Shown: piece after piece, positions 23,880-32,474 of the stretch
How the letters are laid out: each line of letters begins with the position of its first letter
Position numbering within the stretch: position 1 is the first letter of the stretch
Source: Nocardioidaceae bacterium UBA4001
GTDB lineage: Bacteria > Actinomycetota > Actinomycetes > Propionibacteriales > Nocardioidaceae
Direction of reading: 5' to 3'
Assembly (NCBI GenBank): GCA_002384855.1
Contig: DGBP01000041.1
Span: 1 to 56,646 of the forward strand
DNA length: 56,646 nucleotides
Notes under the pieces: model-generated
Seen by the model: only the letters and a program-made list of their open reading frames with translations
Databases searched by the model: none
What the model was told of the DNA's origin: nothing
Translations under genes and position numbers: made by a program

Positions 23880-24773
23880 ATGCGCATCGTGATCGCCGGC
23901 GCGTCCGGCTTCCTGGGCAAGGCCTGGCGTGAGCACCTCGCACGGGAGGGCCACGACGTCGTACGCCTGGTTCGGGAGGAGCCGCTGTCAGCGAGCGAGT
24001 CGCGTTGGGATCCCTACCGCGGGGTCGTCGACCCGGCCGTGATCGACGGCGCCGACGTCGTCGCGAACCTCGCCGGCGCCCCGATCGCACACTGGCCCTG
24101 GACGGCGTCGTACAAGAAGCAGCTCCACGACAGCCGCGTGGTCACGACCCGGGTCCTGGCCGAGGCGATCGCCGCCTCCGCGAGCAAGCCGACCTTCCTC
24201 GCGCAGAGCGGGATCGCGGGGTACGGCGACCGCGGCGACGAGGTCCTCACCGAGACCTCCTCGACCGACGCCGACACGACGCTGGGCCGGATCACGCGCG
24301 AGTGGGAGGCCGCGACCGAGCCGGCCGCCGCAGCAGGTGCACGGGTCTGCGTGACGCGGACCGCCGTGGTGCTCCACCGCAGCGGCGGCGCCCTGCAGCC
24401 GTTGTGCCTGCTGTTCCGTGCCGGACTCGGCGGGCCGCTCGGCAGCGGGAGGCAGTACTTCCCGACGATCTCCCTCAACGACTGGCTCCGCGCAGCTACG
24501 TTCCTCGCCACCCACGACGAGTGCAGAGGGGTCTACAACGTGAGCGGCCCGGGCGCGACCACGAACGCCGAGTTCACCAAGGAGCTCGGCCGGATGCTCA
24601 ACCGCCCGACACTCCTGCGCGCCCCGGCCTGGCCGATGCGCAAGGTCCTGGGCGAGCTGTCCAACGAGCTGCTCGGCTCCGCCCGCGTCGAGCCGGCTCA
24701 CCTGCTCGCCGACGGGTTCGTCTTCGAGCAGCCGACCCTCAACGACCGGCTGGCGGCCGCGCTGACTCCCTGA
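23880..24773 (+). CDS. TIGR01777 family NAD-dependent epimerase/dehydratase-like protein (DUF1731 C-terminus)
   Basis: 297 residues from the ATG at 23880. The Rossmann motif is I-A-G-A-S-G-F-L-G (5-13), followed by V-V-A-N-L-A-G-A-P-I-A and the S-G-I-A-G-Y-G-D-R-G segment in place of a classic YxxxK. The C-terminal DUF1731 region has R-A-P-A-W-P-M-R and E-L-L-G-S-A-R-V-x-P, ending F-V-F-E-Q-P-T-L. It is related to YfcH and SulA-like proteins; the substrate is unknown. A cagagt box at 23868-23873 would place transcription initiation at or next to the ATG. The last 35 bp overlap the end of the convergent lipoprotein gene. Confidence 0.86.
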   Translation: MRIVIAGASGFLGKAWREHLAREGHDVVRLVREEPLSASESRWDPYRGVVDPAVIDGADVVANLAGAPIAHWPWTASYKKQLHDSRVVTTRVLAEAIAASASKPTFLAQSGIAGYGDRGDEVLTETSSTDADTTLGRITREWEAATEPAAAAGARVCVTRTAVVLHRSGGALQPLCLLFRAGLGGPLGSGRQYFPTISLNDWLRAATFLATHDECRGVYNVSGPGATTNAEFTKELGRMLNRPTLLRAPAWPMRKVLGELSNELLGSARVEPAHLLADGFVFEQPTLNDRLAAALTP

Positions 24774-25452
24774 CCGACAGCACCCGCCACTCCCCCGCGT
24801 GCCGCCGCAGCTCGACGACCCGCGTCGAGGCGCGGTCCCGCGGCAGGAGCCGACGGCCGTCCGGCCCCACGGCGACCGCCCCCGCGAGGCGGTCGGTGAC
24901 GCGCACCCGCTGCCGTCGCGCCCGATCGACGAGCACCTCCAGGGCCAGCACCTGCATGCGCATCCCCTCGACCCGCAGCCCGCGGCGGAGGTACGCCCGC
25001 AACAGTCGCACGTCCGATGCACCTGCCGGGGAGCCGGCGACGTAGAGGTTCCGCAACGCAGCCACGTCACCGTTCGCGAACGCGCGACTGCGTGCGGCGT
25101 CCCAGGACCGGAGTACGGCGGCCGCCGGGACGTCGCGGGGCGCCGCAACCCGGGGGTCCGTGGCAACCTGCGGACCGTCTTGTGCCGCCGCTCGCGCGTC
25201 GACCGGGACAGCCGGTGCTTCAGGGGCCACCGGACGACCGGCGACGGACAACACGGCGTCCGGCGCCCCCCCGGCCACCGGCGCCTGAGCACCACCGGAG
25301 GACCCGCAGCCGGCGACCAGCACGGCCGCGACCGCCACGCCACCCGACACACGCAGCAGCCGGGGCAGGCGGGGCAGCCGGAGCGGCAGGGGCGGCAGGG
25401 GCGGCAGGGGCGGACGCGGAAGGTGAGCAGGACGCAGGAGCACGCCCCCCAC
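24739..25452 (-). CDS. lipoprotein of unknown function with proline-rich N-terminus
   Basis: 237 residues from the GTG at 25452; starts further in are possible, because the signal sequence proper is V-A-V-A-A-V-L-V-A-G-C with the lipobox L-V-A-G-C near residue 49. The region before it is P-P-L repeats encoded by a 9-bp tandem repeat near 25383-25415. After the lipobox come a G-S-S-G-G linker and a C-terminal domain with D-A-A-R-S-R-A-F-A-N-G-D-V-A-A-L-R, a helix seen in SnoaL/NTF2-like lipoproteins. The end overlaps the epimerase gene by 35 bp. The MMPL gene stops 15 bp upstream on the same strand, so the two may be cotranscribed. Confidence 0.65.
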   Translation of the reverse strand: MGGVLLRPAHLPRPPLPPLPPLPLRLPRLPRLLRVSGGVAVAAVLVAGCGSSGGAQAPVAGGAPDAVLSVAGRPVAPEAPAVPVDARAAAQDGPQVATDPRVAAPRDVPAAAVLRSWDAARSRAFANGDVAALRNLYVAGSPAGASDVRLLRAYLRRGLRVEGMRMQVLALEVLVDRARRQRVRVTDRLAGAVAVGPDGRRLLPRDRASTRVVELRRHAGEWRVLSVRESARPPAGR

Positions 25453-25467
25453 TCTTGCCCAGACGGG

Positions 25468-27735
25468 CTACCTCCCGCCGCGGTTGTCCACAGGGTCGTC
25501 CTCGTCGATGCCCTGAACGCCGTCGGCCTGTCCGAGGTGGAGCATCCGGGCGGTCTCGGCGTCGGCGTGGTCGGGGGTGTGCCACAGCCGGCTCGGCCAC
25601 CACACCCGCGGCCCCAGGTCGTAGGACAGCGCCGGGACGAGCAGAGACCGCACCACGATCGTGTCCAGGAGCACGCCGAAGGCGACGATGAAGCCGATCT
25701 GGGCGATGAACAGGATCGGGATCACGCCGAGGGCCGCGAAGGTCGCGGCGAGTACGACGCCGGCGGAGGTGATCACGCCGCCGGTGGCCGAGAGGCCCTT
25801 GAGGATGCCCGGATGGGTCCCCTGCCGGAGCGACTCCTCACGGACCCGGGTCATCAGGAAGATCGAGTAGTCGATGCCGAGGGCCACCAGGAACACGAAG
25901 CCGATGATCATCGTGCTCGGGTCCGACGACGGGAAGTCGAAGACGTGGTTGAACAGCAGCGCGCTGATGCCGATGGTGGCACCGAAGGACAGCACGTTCG
26001 CGACGATCAGCAGCAGCGGTGCGGCGAGGGAGCGCAGCAGCATCGCGAGCACGACGAAGACCACGAGCAGGATCGCCGGGATCACGACGTTGCGGTCCCG
26101 GGCGACCGTGTCGCGGGTGTCGAGCTGGATCGCGGTCTGCCCGCCGACGAGGATCGAGCCGTCGACGTCGGCGAGCTCGGCGCGCAGAGCCCGCACCGTC
26201 TCGGTCGCGGCGACGGAGTCGGCGTTGTCGGTCAGCGTCGCGAGCACGATCACCCCGCCGTCGACCACCTTCGGCGCCGGCGGCTGGGTGGGCGGAACCT
26301 GGTCAGCGGCCCCCGGCTCGCCGGCCCCGGGCTCCTCCGGCAGCGGGGTCACCCGGTCGGCCACCACCCCGTCGTGCTCCGAGACGGTGGCCACGACCTG
26401 CTCCAGTGCCTCCTCGGGCGCGACGATGACCGCCGGGCTGCCCTGGTCGGACTCGAAGTGCCGGTCGAGGACGTCCTGCGCCCGGACGGAGTCGACCTCG
26501 GTCAGGAAGTACTCCGTCTGCGGGACCGGGTCTTCGTTGAGGGTCGGCACGAAGGCCGCGAAGGCGGCGAGCACGACGAAGGTGGTCACCCACACCGCAC
26601 GGGCCCGCCGCCCGACGAGACGGGCCACGGCCCCCCAGATGCCCCGGGTGTCGGTGTGCTCGGAGCCCAAGGCCGGCACCATCGGCCAGAACGCCCGCCG
26701 GCCCAGCAGCACGAGCGCCGCCGGCAGGAAGGTCAGGGCGGCGAACATGGCGGCGGCGATGCCGAAGGCGCCGACGGGCCCGAGTCCGCTGAGGCTCGAC
26801 AGGTCCGACAGCAGCAGCGCGAGGAGGCCGAGGATGACGGTCGCGCCGGAGGCCCCGATCGGCTCCAGGACGGCCTTCCAGGCGTTGCGCATGGAGTCGT
26901 ACTTCGACTCGTGGTCGCGCAGCTCCTCACGGAACCGCGCGACGATCAGCAGCGCGTAGTCGGTCGCGGCACCGACGGTGAGGATGAACAGGATGCCCTG
27001 GCTCTGGCCGCTGAGGTCGATGATGTCGGCGCTCGCGAACCCGTACACCAGCGCCGAGGCGATGCCGAGGGCGAGCAGGGCCGACAGGAGTACGACGACC
27101 GGCAGCACCGGCGAGCGGTACACGACCAGCAGGATCATCAGCACCACCGCGAGCGCCACGAGGAGCAGCGCCCCGTCGATCGCGCCGAACGCCTCCACGA
27201 AGTCGCCGAGGATGCCGCCCGGTCCGCCCACGAGCGCGGTCAGCCCGTCCGGGGCGTCGGCCACCACGTCGCGCAGGTCGGCGATGGCCTGCTGCAGATC
27301 CTCGCCGTCGGCCGTCGAGATCGGTACGACGACCTGGGCGGCGGCGCCGTCCTCGGCGGGGATCGGCCCGGCCACCGCCTCGGGGTCGACGTGCTCGACC
27401 TCGCGGATCTCCGCGACCAGGTCGGTCATCGCCTGCTGGTCGGCCGGTGTGAGTCCCGCGCTGCGCTCGAAGGCGACGATGGTCGGGATGCTGTCGGTGC
27501 CGACGAACTCGGCGTACTCCTCGGCCGCCAGGGTCGACTCGGCGCTCTCGGGGAGGAACGCCGCGTTGTCGTTCTCCTGGATGCTCGCGAGCTGTCCCGC
27601 GAACGACCCGAGGGGGCCGCCGACGAAGAGCCACAGCAGCACCACGGCCACCGGCAGCAGCCATCGCCGGGATCGACGCGGGGCCAGGCCCTCGGGGGTG
27701 CCGGTGGTGCGGACCTGGTCGGCGGACGTCGCCAT
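25468..27735 (-). CDS. MMPL-family RND transporter
   Basis: 755 residues from the ATG at 27735; the open frame begins at 27825, but the extra 30 residues are not typical. Two repeats each have an N-terminal helix, a periplasmic-side domain and five clustered helices. The first bundle contains G-A-A-T-D-Y-A-L-L-I-V-A-R-F-R-E-E, the second G-I-D-Y-S-I-F-L-M-T-R-V-R-E-E. The Asp/Tyr pairs (T-D-Y and I-D-Y) match the proton-relay residues of MmpL3-type proteins. It is a proton-driven exporter of lipids or hydrophobic compounds, with unknown substrate. It is divergent from lipB (140-bp gap). Confidence 0.9.
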   Translation of the reverse strand: MATSADQVRTTGTPEGLAPRRSRRWLLPVAVVLLWLFVGGPLGSFAGQLASIQENDNAAFLPESAESTLAAEEYAEFVGTDSIPTIVAFERSAGLTPADQQAMTDLVAEIREVEHVDPEAVAGPIPAEDGAAAQVVVPISTADGEDLQQAIADLRDVVADAPDGLTALVGGPGGILGDFVEAFGAIDGALLLVALAVVLMILLVVYRSPVLPVVVLLSALLALGIASALVYGFASADIIDLSGQSQGILFILTVGAATDYALLIVARFREELRDHESKYDSMRNAWKAVLEPIGASGATVILGLLALLLSDLSSLSGLGPVGAFGIAAAMFAALTFLPAALVLLGRRAFWPMVPALGSEHTDTRGIWGAVARLVGRRARAVWVTTFVVLAAFAAFVPTLNEDPVPQTEYFLTEVDSVRAQDVLDRHFESDQGSPAVIVAPEEALEQVVATVSEHDGVVADRVTPLPEEPGAGEPGAADQVPPTQPPAPKVVDGGVIVLATLTDNADSVAATETVRALRAELADVDGSILVGGQTAIQLDTRDTVARDRNVVIPAILLVVFVVLAMLLRSLAAPLLLIVANVLSFGATIGISALLFNHVFDFPSSDPSTMIIGFVFLVALGIDYSIFLMTRVREESLRQGTHPGILKGLSATGGVITSAGVVLAATFAALGVIPILFIAQIGFIVAFGVLLDTIVVRSLLVPALSYDLGPRVWWPSRLWHTPDHADAETARMLHLGQADGVQGIDEDDPVDNRGGR

Positions 27736-27875
27736 CGAGGGCCTTTCGACGAGAGCGGCAGAGACCTGCACGGCAGCCCGGCCGCACGCGGACCCGAGCT
27801 CCCCCGCCATCATCCCGCACCCCACTCACCGGCCGGACCCGAATCGACCCTCGGCGGAGCGTTAGGCTCCTCACT

Positions 27876-28616
27876 GTGAGGCAGATCAGCGTCGAGACCG
27901 TCGGCTTCGGTGACGAGGCGGTGGAGTACGTCGCCGCCTGGGACCTCCAGCGAAAGGTCCACGAAGGGGTCGTCGCGGGCGGGACGGACCGGGTGCTGCT
28001 CCTGGAGCACCCGCCGGTGTTCACCGCCGGCAAGCGCACCGAGGACCGGGAGCGCCCCCTCGACGCCGGCGCCCCCGTGCTCGACGTCGACCGCGGCGGC
28101 AAGATCACCTTCCACGGACCCGGCCAGCTCGTCGGCTACCCGATCGTGCGGCTGCCCGAGCACGTCAAGGTCGTCGACTACGTCCGCCGCCTCGAGGAGG
28201 CGCTGATCCTGGCCTGCGCCGACCTCGGCGTCACCGCCGCGCGGGTCCCGGGCCGCAGCGGGGTCTGGCTGCAGGCCGACGGCTCCCGGCCGGAGCGCAA
28301 GATCGCCGCGATCGGCATCCGGGTCAGCCGCGGCGTGACCATGCACGGCTTCGCCCTCAACTGCGACGTCGACCTGTCGTGGTACGACCGGTTCGTGCCC
28401 TGCGGCATCGACGACGCCGGGGTCACCTCCCTCTCCGACGAGCTCGGGCGCGACGTCACGGTCGCCGAGGCCGCCCCGGTGGTCGAGGGGCACCTGCGCG
28501 AGCTGCTGGCGTGGGCGCCGTACTCCTCCACCCCCGACTACGAGCCCCGCCCGGACCCCGCGAAGTCGCGGCGGCACGACACCCTGCGTGTACCGGTGGT
28601 CAATCCGTTGCGCTGA
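27876..28616 (+). CDS. lipB: octanoyl-[acyl-carrier-protein]:protein octanoyltransferase
   Basis: 246 residues from the GTG at 27876. It moves octanoate from ACP to lipoyl domains, the first step of lipoate synthesis. The conserved block is R-G-G-K-I-T-F-H-G-P-G-Q-L-V-G-Y-P. The catalytic pair is Lys142 (E-R-K-I-A-A-I-G) and Cys176 (F-V-P-C-G-I-D-D), the same numbers as I recall for the M. tuberculosis enzyme. A taggct box at 27863-27868 lies 7 bp before the start codon, suggesting a leaderless transcript. lipA is 2 kb downstream, with an ABC transporter pair in between. Confidence 0.95.
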   Translation: MRQISVETVGFGDEAVEYVAAWDLQRKVHEGVVAGGTDRVLLLEHPPVFTAGKRTEDRERPLDAGAPVLDVDRGGKITFHGPGQLVGYPIVRLPEHVKVVDYVRRLEEALILACADLGVTAARVPGRSGVWLQADGSRPERKIAAIGIRVSRGVTMHGFALNCDVDLSWYDRFVPCGIDDAGVTSLSDELGRDVTVAEAAPVVEGHLRELLAWAPYSSTPDYEPRPDPAKSRRHDTLRVPVVNPLR

Positions 28617-28658
28617 GCGCGATCTCCGCCATGCTGTCCCCCGACAGACAGGGGGGCC

Positions 28659-29627
28659 ATGAGCGAGACGGTCATCGAGACCATCGGTCTGCGCAAGGAG
28701 TTCCGCACCCGCAGGGGCCGCCATATCGTCGCCGTCCACGACCTCGACCTGGCCGTACCGGCCGGCGGGGTGCACGGCTTCCTCGGCCCCAACGGCTCCG
28801 GCAAGACGACCACGATCCGGATGCTGCTCGGCCTGGCCCGGGCCAGCAAGGGCCAGATGCGGCTGTTCGGCAGGCCCGTGCCCGAGCACCTGCCCGAGGT
28901 GATCGGGCGGATCGGGGCGGTCGTCGAGCAGCCGAAGTTCGTGCCCACCTTCACCGGGCGCAAGAACCTCACGCTGCTCGCCCGCACCGGCGGCGTCCCC
29001 TCGACCCGCGTGGACGCCGCGCTCGCCCAGGTCGGGCTGACCGGCCTCGACAAGGAGCGCTTCCGCGGTTACTCGCTCGGCATGAAGCAGCGGCTCGCGA
29101 TCGCCGCGACCCTGCTGAAGAACCCCGACCTGCTCATCCTCGACGAGCCGACCAACGGCCTCGACCCCGCCGGGATCCGCGACATCCGCGACATGATCCG
29201 GGGGCTCGGCGAGAGCGGCGTCACCGTGCTGCTGAGCTCGCACATCCTCGCCGAGGTGCAGCAGGTGTGCGACTCGGTGTCGATCATCGGCAACGGCCGC
29301 CTGCTCGCGGCGGGCAAGGTCGACGAGCTGGTGAGCGGCCACGGCGGGGGTACGACGCGCGTGGGGATCTCCGACCCCGGCGCCGCCGCGGACCACCTGG
29401 TGCGGGCGGGCTACTCGGTCACCCGAGACAACGGCCACCTCCTGGTCGACGGGCCGGGCCGCGCGGACCAGATCACCCGCATCCTCGCGGCGAAGGAGCT
29501 CTACGTGCACGAGCTGACCCCCGTCCGCGCCGACCTCGAGTCGATCTTCCTGGAGCTGACCAAGGGCGAGGCCCTGCAGGCGAGCACGCCGTCCGACGCG
29601 GGCACCACGACGGGGGGTGCGGCATGA
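28659..29627 (+). CDS. ABC transporter ATP-binding protein (DrrA/CcmA-like exporter)
   Basis: 322 residues. Walker A is G-P-N-G-S-G-K-T-T-T (about 44-53); the signature is the divergent Y-S-L-G-M-K-Q-R common in DrrA-type ATPases. Walker B is L-L-I-L-D-E-P-T-N-G-L-D, and the H-loop is S-S-H-I-L-A-E-V. A C-terminal ~90-residue extension follows, as in multidrug or lantibiotic-immunity exporters. Its stop overlaps the permease start (ATGA), so the two subunits are coupled. It begins 42 bp after lipB; the substrate is unknown. Confidence 0.9.
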   Translation: MSETVIETIGLRKEFRTRRGRHIVAVHDLDLAVPAGGVHGFLGPNGSGKTTTIRMLLGLARASKGQMRLFGRPVPEHLPEVIGRIGAVVEQPKFVPTFTGRKNLTLLARTGGVPSTRVDAALAQVGLTGLDKERFRGYSLGMKQRLAIAATLLKNPDLLILDEPTNGLDPAGIRDIRDMIRGLGESGVTVLLSSHILAEVQQVCDSVSIIGNGRLLAAGKVDELVSGHGGGTTRVGISDPGAAADHLVRAGYSVTRDNGHLLVDGPGRADQITRILAAKELYVHELTPVRADLESIFLELTKGEALQASTPSDAGTTTGGAA

Positions 29628-30595
29628 GGCTGCTCCTCGTCGAGCTGACCCGCTTCCGCTCCCGGCGCGCGATCGTGCTGGTACTGGTCGCCGCGGCGCT
29701 GCTCACCACGCTGGTCACGGCCACCACCCTGTGGGACACCCGCCCGGTCTCGGCGGCGGACCGCGCGGCAGCGGAGGCGACGGCCGCGCGGGAGGCGGCG
29801 GACCCGATGTTCCAGAACGACTTCCGCCAGTGCCAGGAGAGCCCTCAGGACTTCCTGGGCCCCGCCGCCACCGCGGAGGACTGCGAGCAGATCCTGCCGC
29901 AGGCCGAGTGGTACCTCGACCGCGGCGCCCTGGACCTCGCCGCTCAGAACGACTCGGCGGCCACCGCGGTGACCGTCACGTTGGTCGCCCTCCTGCTCGT
30001 CGTCGGCACCACCTTCGCCGGGGCCGACTGGGCCACAGGCTCGCTGAGCAACCAGCTGCTCTTCGAGCCCCGGCGCGGGCGGATCTGGCTGGCGAAGGCG
30101 GGTGCCGTCCTGGTCGCCGCGACGGTGGCGGCCGTGGTGCTGCTCGGCGGGTTCTGGCTCGCGATGTTCCTGGCCGCCGACGCCCGCGGAATCACCACCC
30201 CCGGCGAGGCGATCACCGACATCGCCTGGACCTCCGCGCGTGCCGTGGCGCTGGTCGCCGGAGCAGCGGTCGGCGCCTACGCCCTGACGATGCTGCTGCG
30301 CCACACCGTCGGCACGCTCGCCACGTTGTTCGCCTACGTCGTCGGCGGCGAGATCCTGCTGCTCTCCCTGCCGTTCGACGGTGTGGGCCGGTGGTCGCTG
30401 AGCAACAACGTCTTCGCCTGGCTCTACGACGGCTACGAGTACTACGACCCGACGGTCTCCTGCCCGGCGGGCGAGGAGTTCTGCGAGCAGGTGGCGCGGG
30501 TGACGCTGGAGCAGGGGACCTGGTTCCTCGGCGCGCTCGTGCTGCTGGTCGTCGTACTCTCGCTGCCGTCGTTCCGCCGCCGCGACGTCCCCTGA
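29624..30595 (+). CDS. ABC transporter permease (ABC-2 type)
   Basis: 323 residues. The first helix is A-I-V-L-V-L-V-A-A-A-L-L-T-T-L. An extracytoplasmic stretch follows, with three cysteines in its F-R-Q-C and E-D-C-E segments and further on. Five more helices follow, for example T-V-T-L-V-A-L-L-L-V-V-G-T-T-F-A-G-A and G-A-V-L-V-A-A-T-V-A-A-V-V-L-L. G-A-D-W-A-T-G-S-L-S-N-Q-L-L is the ABC-2 permease coupling region, and S-F-R-R-R-D-V-P closes the chain. It pairs with the ATPase directly upstream. Confidence 0.85.
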   Translation: MRLLLVELTRFRSRRAIVLVLVAAALLTTLVTATTLWDTRPVSAADRAAAEATAAREAADPMFQNDFRQCQESPQDFLGPAATAEDCEQILPQAEWYLDRGALDLAAQNDSAATAVTVTLVALLLVVGTTFAGADWATGSLSNQLLFEPRRGRIWLAKAGAVLVAATVAAVVLLGGFWLAMFLAADARGITTPGEAITDIAWTSARAVALVAGAAVGAYALTMLLRHTVGTLATLFAYVVGGEILLLSLPFDGVGRWSLSNNVFAWLYDGYEYYDPTVSCPAGEEFCEQVARVTLEQGTWFLGALVLLVVVLSLPSFRRRDVP

Positions 30596-30617
30596 CCCTC
30601 CCCCGGTCGCGTGGGTC

Positions 30618-30639
30618 AGCGTGCGCTGAGGCGCACGCT
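30618..30639 (+). terminator. short hairpin after the ABC permease
   Basis: agcgtgcgc (30618-30626) and gcgcacgct (30631-30639) form a perfect 9-bp stem with a tgag loop. It starts 23 bp after the permease stop and ends just before the lipA promoter, so it can insulate lipA from the upstream operon. The core cagcgtgcgctg also occurs in the inverted repeat at 2514-2531. Confidence 0.55.
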
Positions 30640-30657
30640 CAGCCGCACGGCGGGCGA

Positions 30658-30687
30658 TTGGGGTGCCCGCAGGCCCCGGCGTAGAGT
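30658..30687 (+). promoter_or_regulatory. lipA promoter, probably leaderless
   Basis: A ttgggg box (30658-30663) and a tagagt box (30682-30687) are separated by 18 bp. The predicted start site is 6-7 bp later, at or next to the GTG (30694) of lipA, so the mRNA would have no leader. There is no ribosome-binding site before the GTG, which supports this. Confidence 0.5.
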
Positions 30688-30693
30688 GACCGG

Positions 30694-31659
30694 GTGACTG
30701 ACGCGCCGACGACGCCCGCCCCGGAGGGTCGCAAGCTGCTCCGGCTGGAGGCCCGCAACGCCCAGACCCCCATCGAGAAGAAGCCCGAGTGGATCAAGAC
30801 CCGGGCGAAGATGGGGCCGCAGTACACCGAGCTGCAGAACCTCGTGAAGTCCGAGGGCCTGCACACGGTCTGCCAGGAGGCCGGCTGCCCCAACATCTAC
30901 GAGTGCTGGGAGGACCGCGAGGCCACCTTCCTCATCGGCGGCGACCAGTGCACGCGGCGCTGCGACTTCTGCCAGATCGACACCGGGCGGCCGCAGCCGC
31001 TGGACCGTGACGAGCCGCGACGAGTCGCCGAGTCCGTGCAGTCGATGGGCCTGCGCTACGCCACGATCACCGGCGTCGCCCGCGACGACCTGCCCGACGG
31101 TGGGGCGTGGTTGTACGCCGAGACCGTCAAGCAGATCCACGAGCTGAACCCCGGCACGGGCGTGGAGAACCTCATCCCCGACTTCAACGGGAAGCCCGAC
31201 CTCCTCCAGGAGGTGTTCGAGTCGCGACCCGAGGTGCTCGCCCACAACGTCGAGACGGTGCCCCGGATCTTCAAGCGGATCCGTCCGGCGTTCCGCTACG
31301 ACCGCTCCCTCGACGTGCTCACCCAGGCCCGGGACTTCGGCCTGGTCACCAAGTCGAACCTGATCCTGGGCATGGGCGAGACCCGCGAGGAGGTGTCCCA
31401 GGCGCTGCGCGACCTCGTCGAGGCCGGCTGCGACCTGGTGACGATCACCCAGTACCTCCGTCCCTCCCCGCGCCACCACCCCGTGGAGCGCTGGGTGAAG
31501 CCGGAGGAGTTCGTCGAGCTCCACGACGAGGCGATGGAGATCGGGTTCTCCGGCGTCATGTCCGGGCCGCTCGTGCGCTCGTCGTACCGTGCGGGTCGGC
31601 TCTACCAGCAGGCGCTCGAGGCGCGCCGTTCCCAGGAGCCGGCTGCCCAGCGCGCCTGA
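30694..31659 (+). CDS. lipA: lipoyl synthase
   Basis: 321 residues. It is a radical-SAM enzyme that inserts two sulfurs into octanoyl groups. The auxiliary cluster ligands are Cys60, Cys65 and Cys71 (V-C-Q-E-A-G-C-P-N-I-Y-E-C). The radical-SAM cluster ligands are Cys86, Cys90 and Cys93 (Q-C-T-R-R-C-D-F-C). The C-terminal R-S-S-Y-R-A-G supplies the serine ligand. Length and motifs are complete. It works with lipB, and its products (SucB, the GcvT pathway H protein) are represented in this window. DUF4191 follows on the same strand. Confidence 0.96.
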   Translation: MTDAPTTPAPEGRKLLRLEARNAQTPIEKKPEWIKTRAKMGPQYTELQNLVKSEGLHTVCQEAGCPNIYECWEDREATFLIGGDQCTRRCDFCQIDTGRPQPLDRDEPRRVAESVQSMGLRYATITGVARDDLPDGGAWLYAETVKQIHELNPGTGVENLIPDFNGKPDLLQEVFESRPEVLAHNVETVPRIFKRIRPAFRYDRSLDVLTQARDFGLVTKSNLILGMGETREEVSQALRDLVEAGCDLVTITQYLRPSPRHHPVERWVKPEEFVELHDEAMEIGFSGVMSGPLVRSSYRAGRLYQQALEARRSQEPAAQRA

Positions 31660-31754
31660 CCCGGCACGTCTGAGAGACTTTGCCGACCACCGTCCCAGCG
31701 CCCCTCCCTCCCCTCCGGGGCAACCGACTTTCGTAGAACGAGGCAGCAACCACG

Positions 31755-32462
31755 ATGGCCAGGAAGAACAAGTCCCCGAAGGGTCCCAAGAAGAACGGCT
31801 GGATCAAGCAGATGCTTGCCAGCTACCGGATGACCAAGCAGAACGACCCCAAGGTCGGGCTCATCCTCCTCGGCTGGTTCCTGCTCTCCGGAGCTCTCGC
31901 CTTCCTGGTGCTGAGCTTCGTCCCTGGCCACTGGATCCTCGACGTCGTCTCGGCGGTCATGGTGGGCCTCCTCGCAGCCCTGATCGTCTTCGGGCGCCGT
32001 GCCCAGAACGCCGGCTACAAGCAGATCGAGGGGCAGCCGGGGGCAGCCGCGGCCGCGCTCGGCATGCTGCGCAAGGGGTGGAACCTCGAGCCGGCGGTCG
32101 GCTTCAACCGCAACCAGGACGTCGTGCACCGGGTGGTGGGCCCCCCCGGCATCGTCCTCGTCGGTGAGGGCAACCCGAACCGCCTGAAGTCGCTGCTCGC
32201 CGCCGAGCGCCGCAAGCACGAGCGGGTCGCCTCGGAGGCGCCGATCCACGAGGTCGTCGTCGGCGACTCCGAGGGCGCCGTACCCCTGCCGAAGCTGGTC
32301 AAGCACGTCACCAAGCTGGGCAAGAACCTCAAGCCCGCGCAGATCACCGACCTGCTCGCGCGGCTGCGGGCGATCGACGCGGCCCGGCCCAACATCCCGC
32401 TTCCCAAGGGCCCCATCCCGACCAGCCTCAAGGGTGCCCGGCAGAACATGCGAGGCCGCTGA
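31755..32462 (+). CDS. DUF4191 membrane protein
   Basis: 235 residues. A lysine-rich N-terminus (M-A-R-K-N-K-S-P-K-G-P-K-K-N-G) is followed by two transmembrane helices (V-G-L-I-L-L-G-W-F-L-L and I-L-D-V-V-S-A-V-M-V-G-L-L-A). A cytoplasmic domain then has G-W-N-L-E-P-A-V-G-F-N and V-G-P-P-G-I-V-L-V-G-E-G. This is the DUF4191 family, which in actinobacteria regularly follows lipA. The function is unknown. The 95-bp gap after lipA contains no terminator I can see, so they may be cotranscribed. Confidence 0.85.
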   Translation: MARKNKSPKGPKKNGWIKQMLASYRMTKQNDPKVGLILLGWFLLSGALAFLVLSFVPGHWILDVVSAVMVGLLAALIVFGRRAQNAGYKQIEGQPGAAAAALGMLRKGWNLEPAVGFNRNQDVVHRVVGPPGIVLVGEGNPNRLKSLLAAERRKHERVASEAPIHEVVVGDSEGAVPLPKLVKHVTKLGKNLKPAQITDLLARLRAIDAARPNIPLPKGPIPTSLKGARQNMRGR

Positions 32463-32474
32463 GCCGGTCGGCCG

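Noticed and set aside
24799..27879. 1026-residue open frame on the plus strand
   Set aside because: It is antisense to the lipoprotein and MMPL transporter genes, is rich in R/H/D/Q with no domain, and is an effect of high GC. The same applies to the 941-residue frame opposite glnE and the 989-residue frame opposite nadE/glnA2.
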